Part shown: piece by piece, positions 1-11,900 of the stretch | How positions within the stretch are numbered: position 1 is the first letter of the stretch | How the letters are laid out: every line of letters begins with the position of its first letter | Assembly (NCBI RefSeq): GCF_030867145.1 | Contig: NC_134428.1 | Span: 23,353,537 to 23,417,536 of the forward strand | DNA from: Opisthocomus hoazin | Lineage: Eukaryota > Chordata > Aves > Opisthocomiformes > Opisthocomidae | Direction of reading: 5' to 3' | Length of the DNA stretch: 64,000 nt | Notes under the pieces: generated by a model | Told to the model about the DNA's origin: nothing | Databases searched by the model: none | Seen by the model: only the letters and a program-made list of their open reading frames with translations | Translations under genes and position numbers: made by a program

Positions 1-240
1 CCGAGATCCATGCTACCCCCCCGAGCCCCCCACACACCCCCAGAGCCCCCCACATCCCCAGAGTCCCCCCCGAGGCCTCACCGCGCCCAGAGACCCCATT
101 AACCCCCAGAGCCCCCCACAACCCCCAAAGAGCTCCACTAAACCCCAGGCCTCCCGCTGCCCGGAGCCCCCCCACCCGCTCCGGAGGCCCCGCTGGCTCT
201 CCAGGCCCCCCCCCGGAGCCCCCCGCATCTCCCAGGCCGC
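1..240. repeat. C-rich low-complexity tract in TOM1L2 intron 1
   Basis: The first 240 bases are an imperfect array of short C-rich units (variants of CCCAGAGCCCCCCAC). They lie just downstream, on the minus strand, of the TOM1L2 first coding exon and are therefore intronic. The reading frames that cross it are compositional and were not called. Confidence 0.6.
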
Positions 241-245
241 CTTAC

Positions 246-297
246 CGAGGCTCTGCCCCACCGGGGTGCTGAACGGGTTCCCCAGCAGAAACTCCAT
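246..297 (-). CDS. TOM1L2: TOM1L2 first coding exon (gene continues off the left edge)
   Basis: Target of Myb1-like 2, a VHS/GAT-domain adaptor that binds ubiquitinated cargo, clathrin and Tollip on endosomes. On the minus strand an ATG at 297-295 in a good context (AAGATGG) opens MEFLLGNPFSTPVGQSL, matching the start of vertebrate TOM1L2 as I recall it. After 52 nt (17 codons plus one base) there is a clean GTAAG donor at 245-241. The residues are the lead-in to the VHS domain; the rest of the gene is outside the window. Its position divergent to DRC3 matches human 17p11.2. Identification rests on one short exon plus synteny, both strong. Confidence 0.88.
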
Positions 298-603
298 CTT
301 GGGATGACAACAAACAGCGGCCCGGCGACCCCCCCCACCCACCCCTTCTCCACGCCGCCTTGACGGGCACCCGCGCACACCAACCGCAGCTTGCTCTGCC
401 AAGCGTGGCTCGCCTCCTTGTATTCGATTGGGCGGCGGCTGGACACCCCGTGGATTCATAGGTTAAAGAGAGTGCCCATCACTGTCAAGCGAGGGGCCCG
501 CCCCCGCGGTAGTCCCGACCCTTTCCACGCCTTCCGGTTGATGGACAGCAGGGACACCGCTACTCCCATTCTCCATTGGGCAATGGCCAAACCACTCTCT
601 AAA

Positions 604-616
604 GTTACTGGGTAAC
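604..616 (+). promoter_or_regulatory. X-box-like palindrome (candidate RFX site) for DRC3
   Basis: GTTACTGGGTAAC is a near-perfect inverted repeat fitting the RFX X-box pattern RYYRYY-N-RRYRRY with a one-base spacer. RFX factors drive motile-cilium genes, and DRC3 is an axonemal subunit, so the location is biologically sensible. The match is my reading; binding is not shown. Confidence 0.45.
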
Positions 617-750
617 AGAAACATCAATCACGCGAGTCTCCTCCCGCCCAGAGGGCACGATGCCGGCGCTGATTGGCTGACACGGATTTCTCGCGCTCTG
701 ATTGGCGGCCAGCCTTCCCACCCTCTCCCTGACCATTGGTCGCTGAGCCT

Positions 751-773
751 GTCACGTGGCCCCCCGTAGCAAC
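751..773 (+). promoter_or_regulatory. E-box followed by an RFX half-site
   Basis: GTCACGTGGC (751-760) is a CACGTG E-box of the USF type. Six bases later GTAGCAAC (766-773) resembles a single RFX half-site. Both lie just upstream of the likely DRC3 transcription start, in the CpG island. Confidence 0.35.
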
Positions 774-789
774 GCGCCTGGGCTTCCTT

Positions 790-1021
790 AGCAGCCGGCG
801 CCGAGCCCTGGGGCGGAGGCGTAGGTGGGGATCTGGCGGGTTGGAGGCCCGAGGGGCCGGCGCTGGGGTCTCGGGGGGAAGGCGGCGCCCGCCTGGCTCG
901 GAGCCACCCTGCTCGGCGGGGTCAGGCTCCCCGTGCCGGGCCCTGCAGGGCCGCGGGGCGGCGGGGACGCGGCGCTGCCTCCCAGGCTCCGGCCGGCGGC
1001 GAGCAGCAGCTTCTGGGCTGG
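790..1021 (+). other. DRC3: Candidate DRC3 5' non-coding exon 1
   Basis: The stretch after the promoter is very GC- and CpG-rich and ends at TGG|GTGAGG (donor at 1022-1023). The first coding exon of DRC3 begins about 1.9 kb downstream behind an acceptor (TTTAAG, ending 2894), so an untranslated first exon must lie upstream. This is the most plausible place. The 5' limit is a guess. Confidence 0.35.
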
Positions 1022-1229
1022 GTGAGGGACGCCCTGCTCGGCTGGCAGTGACCCCCGCGGTGTGCCCACGGGCCGCGGGGAGCTGCCGGTCTTGGCCGAA
1101 GAGATGATGGACAGACGCGAGGGAAGCGGGAAGGCAGGCGGAGGGTGACCCGACCCAGAACCTGCGGCTTCTCGGCCCGCACCGAGCGCAGCCGTGGAGG
1201 GGTGGGGGTTGTTAATTAAACGCCACGAC

Positions 1230-1997
1230 GAGGAGAGAAGTGGCAAGTGCAGGGTCCTGCACCTGGGGAGGAACAACCCCAGGCAACAGTACAGGCTGGG
1301 GCTGACCTGCTGGAGAGCAGCTCTGCGGAGAGGGACTGGGAGTGCTGGGGGACAACAAGGTGACCATGAGCCAGCAGTGTGCCCTGGGTGCCAAGAAGGC
1401 CAATGGGATCCTGGGGTGCATCAAGAGGAGTGTGGGCAGCAGGGCGAGGGAGGTTCTCCTTCCCCTCTGCTCTGCCCTGGTGAGGCCCCATCTGCAGTGC
1501 TGTGTCCAGTTCTGGGCTCCCCAGTTCAAGAAAGATGAGGAGCTACTGGAGAGAGTCCAGCGGAGGGCTACGAGGATGGTCAGGGGACTGGAGCATCTCT
1601 GCTACGAGGAGAGGCTGAGGGAGCTGGGCTTGTTCAGCCTGGAGAAGAGAAGGCTGAGAGGGGACCTAATATATACTTACAAATATCTGCAGGGTGGGGG
1701 TCAGGAGGACGGGGCCAGACTCTGTTCAGTGGTGCCCAGCGACAGGACAAGGGGCAACAGGCACAAACTGAAGCAGAGGAAGCTCCAGCTGAAGATGAGG
1801 AAGAACTTCTTCCCTCTGAGGGTGACGGAGCCCTGGCCCAGGCTGCCCAGGGAGGCTGTGGAGTCTCCTTCTCTGGAGATATTCCAGTCCCGGCTGGACG
1901 CGGTGCTGTGCAGCCTGCTCTGGGTGACCCTGCTTCGGCAGGGGGTTGGGCTGGGTGACCCCCAGAGGTCCCTTCCAACCCTTACCATTGTGTGAGA
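1230..1997 (+). mobile_element. CR1 LINE, 3' part
   Basis: A 5'-truncated CR1 retrotransposon fragment in sense orientation. It has the familiar CR1 ORF2 tail ([18 protein letters not shown], then the [10 protein letters not shown] and [20 protein letters not shown] blocks) and ends in the 3' UTR shared with the other copies here. The open frame over most of it is a LINE relic, not a host gene. It lies in DRC3 intron 1, about 200 bp after the CpG island. Confidence 0.92.
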
Positions 1998-2911
1998 GAA
2001 CTCTCTAAACCCAGAGGTTTATCCTTCCTGTCCTCCTATGCAAGGAATCAGCAGAACTTCTTCTGTAATTACAGACATCTTACGCAAGCAGCAGTCTGGC
2101 GAGTCAAGTCCTTCGTTCTGATTCATTAACTCTCCACAGTTCTAGAAAGAGAAGTCGTCTCGTTGCCTCCCGGACATTTAAATGACAAAGCCAGGACAGA
2201 AAGTTGTGACTGACGGAATCATCCATTTCCCAAAGCGAAGGTGTTGGTGTGCGGTGCTATACATTGACTGAACTTGGTAGCCTTGATCTGCATGAAGTGC
2301 CTTCTTCAGAAAATCGCTGTTATTGTTGGTAAATTTTCCTTCTTCCTCACATTTGTTTTCCCTTTTATTATGACGGTGGTTTTTAAAAATTAGTGAACTG
2401 CTCTTGTCAATTCTCTTATGCTATAAATACGTGCCTCTTACTCTATAAATCAAACTTGCCTATAATGAGAAACCTTTAAAAACCAGATTAAATGGTGCAC
2501 AGAGCCTTGAATGTGCCCTCTTCGTGAAGAAGCAGGTGATTGCCATGCCGTGGGCTGTTGCTGTTCACGGGTGCTGCACAGGGCCTCCTTTCCTGGTCTA
2601 TTTATTTGGCTGAATTCTAGCATTCTTCACGGAAAACACTCAAGCACGATGTGAAGTTTGCATGTGATTGTGCCCGGCCATTTTGCAGTGCTGGGGCTGT
2701 AAGGCCGTGCTTAGAATCAAATCAGTGACTTCTGATGAATATCAAGTCTGTCTTTGACATCAGCCATGAGGTGTGAGATCTTCTCAATGCTCAGATGTGC
2801 CCTTAGTTCTTTGGAATTGTCCTGCCTGATCAGCGAAAGCTGTAAATAGTAGCCAGGCAGTAATTTTATTTATTTTTCTCTTCTGTCCTTTAAGGCTGAT
2901 ACTGCCTAAAA

Positions 2912-5900
2912 ATGAGTCAGTTATACAATAACATTGAGCCAAACATTATCGATGGTGAAATGGTTCAGAAAGCCATTGAAGAGCAGTGCCCAGAGGACAG
3001 AGCAAAGCTTGTCAAAAGGGAAGGTATTGACTTTAAGGATGTGACGGAGCTACAGCTTAGTTTTAGAAGTGAGTATCAGAATATATACTTTTTTTCCTCC
3101 TTCTTTTGTTAGAGGGTAATAGAATTAAGCACGAAGTGGCTAACTGGCAATGAAACAATCATGATTAACTGGGATTTGTTATGTGAAAAATAAGATCTGG
3201 ACTTACATTTATAGTCATACCTGTATGAAGTAGCTTCGTTAGGGAGAGCTGGGTGCTTTTGCTGATGGGTAACTTCAAAGCTGCTTAACTTTACGCTATT
3301 ATTGTCACTGCTGTTCTTATTTCACATTTATATTGTGGTGACACCTACAGGCCACAGGCCTACTGGGCCCTTCTGTACGAGGACAGATGAAACCCTGGGC
3401 AGGCTCCGCCATCGCTGGCGATTATGGGAGAGCTGTTCGGCAGATTATGGTGATTACAGTCCAATTCGGTGGCTTCCTCCCATCATCCATAGCATTATCG
3501 CAGCTTGCCTCTTACTGTTAAACCAGTCATAAACTTGCATTCAAAAAATGAAAAGGAAGAACATTTGGCTCAATATTTGAATATTTGGGGGTTATATAAT
3601 TTCATGGGCAGAAATCTGCTTTTGATTATTTGTGGCATGCCCCAGTAAAATACCGTGTGTGTTGGTTGGGTTCCTTCGGACAGACTCCCTGTTACCTGAT
3701 CCTCCACGTATTTGTTCGCAAATGCAAAATATAGAATTGTGTTAGTATTTTGTACCTTCAGTTCCTTGCTTTACACTGCGCTCGCTAAACAACCATAGCA
3801 GCAGAGCAGCTAACGAAATCTTCTGGGAAGCCATGGGGGAGGAAAAGAGAATTGGGAGCGAGAATGGTCCGCATTTTCTGTCACCTTGGTCCTAATGTTT
3901 TGCTGTAATAGCTAACGGCCTGCCCTTGTGATTCTGTTTTTGGAGAAAGCTAAGTGCAGGGATATTGATTAGTTCTAAACTGCAGCCTTCACAGAAAGAG
4001 TAGACCCCATCTTGCTCTCCTGTGGTGAGAATCCCAGGAGCGGGAGAGTAATTTGCCAAAGCAGTAGCTGGCCACCGCTAGCCTGCAAATGCGGAGGGAA
4101 GCAGAATCTCATCCCAAACCTCCCTCCTGGAGCTGGAGCGGAAAGTGAAGGTCAAGGCCTCCTAGTAGCAGATTCATAAAGCTGCTCCTGGCTGCAGGGC
4201 TGTAGTCAGCATCCCCTCAGCGACCCGTTGGCATCGCTGATGAGCAGTGTGCTCTGGAGCAGGACACTGAGGTTAACTGCCCTGTTTCACTGAAATCTCG
4301 TCCAGCCAGTGGACCTCTCAGATCTCTAGGGCAGTCGTCACACGCTATCGTAATCTGCTGAAAATCATTTTGGAGGTAAGACTGGACATGTTTTCCTTGT
4401 GCAAGACAGCGTGTCTGCTAAGCTGAAAGCTGTCTCACACGGAAAGCAATTATCTTTTCTTTTTTTTTCCCGTGGCTTTAGATATCCTGCAGATTGATAA
4501 TCTGTGGCAGTTTGAGAATCTGACTAAACTGCACCTGGACAACAACATCATTGAGAAGATAGAAGCTCTGGAGAGTCTGGTTCACCTTGTATGGCTGGGT
4601 AAGACACAGGCAGAGGAGGCTGGGTGCCTTCACAGGTGCAGAGCAACCTGCGATAAAGCCGGGATGTGGCATTCCGTCTCCAACACGACTGACAGGAGCT
4701 TTCCCGGGGAAGGCTGTCAGCTGTCTGTGCGCTTCCTCATTTGACTGTCAAATGTCAAAATGCCTGAATATCAGAGCTGCAAAGCAATCCTTCAAATGTT
4801 TAAAAACTGGTTTTAGTACATTTGGTGTGGCAGGAACAGGAAACTGAGATTTCAGGATTGTTGCCAGGGTTTGTACTCGTATTTGGAGGTGACTTTCAGA
4901 AATGTTTATGGAAACACCTCTGTGACTTAGACGACTGTATTCTGCTTTCAAAGGTAACGCAGGCATTTCGCAGACTTGAACCGACCGAAAGGCAACAGTA
5001 CCTTTACCCCTACATGCGTGAGGATTTGTTGTTATTGTTGTCCCAGTAAGTGCCCATCCTTGTAGTTTTATGTGACTACTTTTTAACTAAAAACGAAGCA
5101 TACTGATAGCAGCATCACACAGCGGTGCAGGTTCTGATGCTGGGCAGATCGGTGAGCTTGCTGCTACAGATTCATAGCTGAGAGCGTTCTCTTGGAACTG
5201 CAGCCACATTGCTGGCTGGCAGTGTGAATATATCCTCAGCCATCTTTGCAAATAGCACGCAGGGCTTCGGTTCGTAAGCACATCTTGAAACGTCTGATGG
5301 GTTCTTCCACCCAGTTGTCTGCGCTGTTCTGCCGCTCAGATGACTAATGCCCTTGTGAATCAACAGCTGATCACCACAATGTCAGCAGAGTGTTTTGAAG
5401 CACACTCGTGGGTTTTGTTTGCCCAAAGGCCGCAGGGGTTCCGCAGCTGCTGCGCGAGTCTCTTAGCCATCCAGGGCCTGCGGGGATGCAGACAGCTGGT
5501 AACCTCGTCAGCCATCTTTGGGCTCCTGAGTCACTCGGTACTCAGACACTGCCCTTAGTCATGATGAATGGAGGTGTTAGGAGAGATGTTCTGGCAGGAT
5601 AAGAGGAAATATCAACAAGTGAAATAGCTGAAGTGAGAATATGCCTTTGCACTGACAACAGGGCGATTGTGAGCGTGAGACTGGCATATGCTGATCCTAC
5701 AGGAATGACCATGACGGTGAGCATTGGTCTGGCAGGCAAGAGCCTGCAAGAAACAAAGGAGGGAGAGTCAAATCTGCCACAGAAATACCCCCCTTTTAGG
5801 GAATTTCCCTGCCTCTTCCATTTTGGGTTTCCCCATAAGGTAGAAATCACTTTCAGGGCATGTATGCAGACTCTACATGGAATACCTTCAACTGTTCCAC

Positions 5901-8900
5901 TCATTTAAAAGTTTCATGGACAGTTGCAAGGAGGAGGTGTGAATGAATGATGATTTAATGCCGAGCCTTTCCTGTGGGACACTGAACACCCCTGAGGAAA
6001 ATGCTGTGCATAAACTCCCAAATCAAGAACCAGGCTAAATGCAAGGTGTGAATCGGGGTGTTCTGCTAGAAATAATTTAACTTTTGCCTGTAAAACTTCT
6101 GATTTCTAAACTCTTCCCCAGACTTGTCCTTCAACAATATAGAAATAATTGAGGGCCTGGATACCCTTGTCAAACTGCAGGACCTCAGTCTCTACAATAA
6201 CAGAATATCTAAAATTGAGCACATGGACACATTGCAAGAGCTGCAGATTTTTTCCATTGGGAAGAATAACCTGACCACTCTGGAAGATGTGAGTGCTCCC
6301 TGTCTTTGCAAATGTTGCCTATCAAGGGATCAGATATTCTAAAACTGACGTTTGGCCCTGTGTCTGAGCCCCTCCTTAGAAGAGTAAACTCTCCTTAGGA
6401 TTTCACTGCTTCTGTAGTCTATGTTACAGTTTTGGTAAGCTGTCCCGGTGTTAAGTGCTTGCTACAGCTATTTCTCTTTTAGATTATTGACTCATGGGGA
6501 CCCAGTTCTGTTACTGCTATCAGCTATGGCAAAATTCCTGTTGGTTCCCTGAAAGCTAGAGAAGGAATAAGTAGCTACATAGGAGAAAAGGAAGGAGTGG
6601 ACACTAGGGTTTATCTGGGGCTCTTTTGAGGGCAGCTTACCAATCTAAGCCCCATGATTTTTCCACCCTATCTGCCTCCTCTCTACGCCCATCATTTAAT
6701 GTGAATCCACAATGTGAATTTAAGTATTTCCTTTCCTGAAAGCATTAGAAATAATTTAATGTCACCTGCATTTGGCAGCAGAGCAGGATATGTATTGCAG
6801 CATGATTGTAACAAGAGCAACAAATTTCAAGGCTGTGTGTTCCCCAGCGCTGGGAAGTACAGCATCTCTTTCCCCTCGGCGTAGGTGATCTATCTCAGGA
6901 GGTTTAAAAACTTACGCACACTGAATCTCACGGGGAACCCTCTCTGCGACGATGAGCAGTATACGCTGTTTGTTGTTGCTCATCTTCCAGACCTGGTATA
7001 CTTGGACTTCAAGCTCGTGAGTGACACCACGGTGAGCATCTCTGCATTCCCTGCTTGCGAAATCGGGCACCAGCATCTTACAGAGCGTTTGCTTCATTGG
7101 TATACCAGCAATATTCTAACATCCAGGGCAGATTCCCTGCAGAAATTAGGCTTACAGAAACACGCAGTGTTTATTCTGCCTCCGCCTAACAGCTGTGAAC
7201 CTGTAGGCCAAATTCTATCAAATCTGACAGAGAGGCAGAGGTGTCAGAGGCATGATGTCTTCACAGATTTTGTGAAAATCAGCAGCTGTGTGTGGGAGAG
7301 GGGCCTGCATGATGTTGCCACGGATAGGCTGCAGTGTGAGTGCAAGCCTTCTTAGAGATCAGAAAATCTTGGAGGAGATCTATCTCGAGACACGGATCCA
7401 GGGAAAGGGAGGCTTGGTGGTCCTGCTGCTTGCTGAGCAGTTCGTTTCAGTAATGGACTGACAGACTATCCAGGCAAGCCGGTGCCATCAAATGCACTTC
7501 CCGCTCTTGATTTCTGAGAACAGGAAGGTGCATCAGCACTGGTAACCCGTGGGGCTGCTTTTTGATCCCAGGGCTCAAAGGAACAAAGAACATCTTTTTT
7601 GTTTGGGTAGTTTGGTGGGTTTTTTTTCAGTAACCAAAGAACATGATTAATTCTAAATTTGCTTGGCACAGAGCAGGAGCTGTACTTGGAATATATATTG
7701 CTTTTACCATAGGACTGGAAGGGCTTTCCAGGTCATGGAGTCCAGTCCCTGCTCGTACAGACAGTACGTCATAGAATCGCGTACTTACATTTGTCAGGCT
7801 TCAGTTTCAAGCTAATTAGGTTCTTATCCCACTACTACCTTGCCATCCACTCCTCCAAAGAGCCTTCTCCTCCCTGGTAAATGCATTAAACTCGCTAGCT
7901 GATCAAATCAGAGCTCAAATTCTGGAAGTCAAAACAGGGCCTCCTGCTAAAAAAGAAAAAACAACCTGAAAGATGAGAAAATGGGGAGAGAAAAGTTTTG
8001 TGGGACTGAATCAGCTCAGCTGCATTGAATGCAGAGTCAGAGTAATATGCCAACAAAAAATGGGATGAGGAACAGATTAGAAACCTCACAGGTAGTTTAA
8101 TAAAAAGCCCACGAAGAAATGGAGATGCAGTTGTCACTCAGGTGCACATTTTAGAAAGATTGAATGCTTATTCCCCATTTTTTTGAGTGATACTGGACAA
8201 TCTAATGAAAATATTTTATTTCTCTGTATTTCTCAGCGAGAAGTTGCAGTTTTAAAGTACTGGGATCTTACCGAGCCACTGGAACATGAAGAGGCCCAGG
8301 CCCTGGCTCAGCTGGAGGAAAACCAGGCAAAGCAGAAAGAGCTGGAGTACCACAAGGTATGTTTTCTTTGGCTGGTTGTATATTGTCTCATGAGAAAGCA
8401 GCACAGCGGATATTGACTTCTCTTCTACCTGCTTGAAGATTTAACGAGAGATGAACATCGGCCGCACTAAAACAAAGGCTGGGATTAATCTCTGTGATCT
8501 CCAGATCTCATCTTTTGAGTGAAAACAGGAACCGCTGTGGAATACACATGACGTGGGGGATCATAATTCTTTTGGCTGAACAGTGAAGCTACAGGTATAG
8601 ACCCTGCAAAGCCAAATAGTAAATCATACCCAAGGATCATATCAGCCTGACGTCAGATTAAGAAAATTACAAGTCTGAGGGAACTGTTAGCATTTTCATG
8701 GTGCGGTGACTTTTTTTTTCTCCATCACACTAAGTTAATGCTTTTTGTTAGTTTTGTGGTTAAACTCTTCAGGGCTTTCAGAGATCACCGTAGTCCTGTG
8801 AACAGACTGAAAACAAGACCAGGCAGAATGGTGCTTTCAGTTGTGGTCTGGCTCGTTGTTCCAGCTCTCTAGGAGATCAGGCTGAAGAAGAGCAGGAGGT

Positions 8901-11900
8901 GGTGAAGTGACAGGGAGGACACCTGCAGCTCTTCCCTATGTCCCTCCCCAAAGTCCACTGACTCCTTATCTGAAAGGCCTAATAGCCTTGCAGGATGTGG
9001 TTGTATGTGATAATATTTTATATTAGATTAAACAGTGTTTTCTGTCCTTAGGCTAGAGAGTTCTAGCAGCAAAGCCACGTGTGAACCAGGCTGGTTGTCA
9101 CTCCAGTTGCAGGGTGCTGTCATGCCTTGGTTGGTGTATCTCTATGGTGTTGGTATCACGATGTCTGCACCAGAGTTCCTTTGCTGGTAAAGTGCTTACA
9201 GGAGAGGCACAGCCTGAGGACGCGCAGCAGGTTGGCGTTCTTCGTTTTACTTACATTGCTCTGATTCTCTTCAAAGGCAGCCTTTGTGGAGTACCTGAAT
9301 GGATCATTCCTGTTTGACAGCATGTACGCAGAGGATACAGAAGCTGCCAGGCTGGCTTACCTCCCTGGAGTGGGTGACCTGCTGCAGGCATATCCTTCCT
9401 GGGTCTAGAACACCTACAGCTACAACGTAATGCCTTGAGTTAAGAAGGAGGTGCATCCACAGGGACTCTTCATCCATTGCTTTTGTCCAGGGCTGAAAGC
9501 CACATTGATCTAAGATCTGAGACAGTCTGTGTTCAATTTTGGAATGGTACCAAAAAAAACCACTGCAAGACCGTGAGACCACTGACAGCTTTAAGGCTTG
9601 ATATCTTGTGAAATATGAGGGCTACAAACAAATGGTTTGTATTACCGGCAAGCTGGCCAACCCAGCTTGAGACATCCCAGTTGTAAAGCCACTCGTTTCT
9701 ATCACCGACAGGTCATGAGGTTCCAGCATTTTAAATTCTCACCATTGTAATTACCATATTCCTTTTCCTTCACTTGGATCAAACACAATTTCAGTAGACT
9801 TTTCTGACCCTTGAAGAATCGAGGCTTTGTACTTTCTTGAAGTCTGGAATCCACTTAAAGTTTAAAATGAGCTATAAGATAAATCTCTGTCAGTTAGATT
9901 GTAAGAGCGCAGTTGCTAAAATCATGTTGAAATTGAAGTGGTAGGAGATAGGAACAGACTAATCAGAATGATACGAGCCGTATATCTCACAACCTGCCAG
10001 AGCTGGCAACATGAAGTTTTCAGGCCAGCACTTTGTTCTGATCATTGCTCCTACACGGGGGATCAGAAAGCAGACACTTTTTTTTCTTTTTGCTTTTCTC
10101 ATTCAGATTAATAGAGCATTGTCAAGGCCAGTAACTTGACCTTCCTTAAAATTGCGTTACACTGGTGGGGAAAAAATGCATCACAGCTTAACTACAACAG
10201 ACCCTAGAAACAATTCCATTGCCAAGATAATAGCAGAAGAAAAATTGACGTTATTTTTGTGATGCTACCAAGTCAGTAGTTTATTCTGTGCTCTGGCTGT
10301 AGGCTCCGGAGTTGTATTTATTAGCTACGCAGGCACTGTATTCACGCTTGTGAAGACAGATAGCATTGTATGCTTCGTTCCGCTGCTGTGTCAGGAAGTC
10401 AGAGAAGTAGATGTATTTGCTTTTTTTCCTCAAGGCCTTTTTCCCCCTCAAGTTGCCACAGCTTTCTCCGTATCCTTAAGGTGGCAAAATCCCACGCATA
10501 AGATGTGAATGATTGACCCAGTCCTGCCGCAGACAGAATGCTTGGCAGCCTGCTCCCAGCCAGAGCCACGGAGTTTACATAACAGTAGCTTGTAACTCTT
10601 GCTGCTCAAATTTGCAGAGGTAGAAAGAACACAGCACATTGCTCCACAGAACAAGCAGAATACCTTGACTCTGGTGTCACGTACAGGAAGGAGTTTGTCT
10701 CCGTTTGTGAGAACCTGTTTGACTATGGTCTGAAGGAGTATGAAAAACGAGAAGCTGAAGTCTCCCATTTCTACGAAGGCCTTCATGAAGCATTAACAGC
10801 CAACCAGCAAGAAGGCAGGAAAATAATCCTGGACTTTGAAAATCGGAACAAAAGGGTAATGTTGTTACACTTTTTCTTGTTTGATATGTGATTTCTCTGC
10901 ATCCGATGCCAGCTTTTAATTTCACTGAGGACGAGGGTAACCCCATTAAAGTTAGGGTAATGATTCTGGGTTCGCACTGCTGTAACAGGAATCGGTACTT
11001 GATCCCTACTGGCAGAATCGCAGAGTGGTGGAGGGTTGGCAGGGACCTCTGGAGGGCACCAAGCAGGGCCACCCTCAGCAGGCTGCCCGGGACCACGTGC
11101 AGAGAGCTACCGAACATCTCCAAGGACGGAGACTGTACAGCCTCTCTGGGCAACCTCTTCCCATGCTCAGACACTGATCTTTCTTCACGTGTTTCTTACA
11201 GGTAAATCTATACCAAGAAAAATTGTTGTGTCAGCTAATATAATGTCATTAACTAACATAATGTTAAAAGTTTTTTAGCACTTTATGTAGGAAAAGAATT
11301 TGGGGATTGAAGTTTCCATCCTTTGGGCAAACCACAACCAGCTAACACTGACAAGCCTTTATCTATGCTGAAAATTCAGCGTAAGACAAAATTAACGTGT
11401 CATAGTGTTATCTTATTGTCCACAAAGGTAAAGATCCTTTGAGGCTTTACAGAAAATAAAGTAGCTAAACATGGTGGGGTTTTTTTTACTGTTTTTTTTT
11501 TCTGCCATCCAGAAAAGTTACCAGTCTTTAAGAAAATAGAAATGCTCAACCTTTCTTTTAGTTTAAATAGTTTTGATGAAGTTGATTTAAAAAAATAGAG
11601 AGAGATTTGTCAGATTTATTGCCACTCCATTTCTCTTTGAGGCCTCCAATGGCTTTTCCTTCAGTGAAAAAGAGGGGAGAAAAGGAAGGAGGTTGCAGTG
11701 TATTCAGCTTGTTTTCAAGTAATTTTCTGCTTCAGTTCATTTTGTCAACAACAGCTCAAAGAACTTTGACAAAAAATTCGATAAAGTTATTGTAATGTAT
11801 TTCTAGTATTTTTAAAGCAGAAACTATCTCTTTTTTTCATTCTGCTCAACTCCAGCAACCCATTGTGGCTGCTAAGGGCGTAGCTTCTAGCTGGGTCCCT

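Larger units (their letters stand above)
420..790. promoter_or_regulatory. Divergent TOM1L2/DRC3 promoter with five ATTGG boxes
   Basis: The gap between the divergent TOM1L2 and DRC3 genes is GC- and CpG-rich. On the plus strand it carries five ATTGG pentamers (inverted CCAAT, NF-Y core) at 427-431, 575-579, 672-676, 701-705 and 735-739; the last three are spaced 29 and 34 bp. No TATA box was seen. Arrays of CCAAT boxes at about 30-bp spacing are typical of TATA-less and bidirectional promoters. Start sites cannot be fixed from the sequence. Confidence 0.65.

Noticed and set aside
1342-1995. 217-codon frame that looks like a host gene, with similar frames at 24910, 28332, 38160 and 42070
   Set aside because: All are CR1 LINE ORF2 tails, recognised by the shared [14 protein letters not shown] and [14 protein letters not shown] blocks.
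10466-10476. GTATCCTTAAGG inside DRC3 intron 6, resembling a U12 donor
   Set aside because: It lies within the AT-AC intron with no exon upstream in frame; treated as chance.
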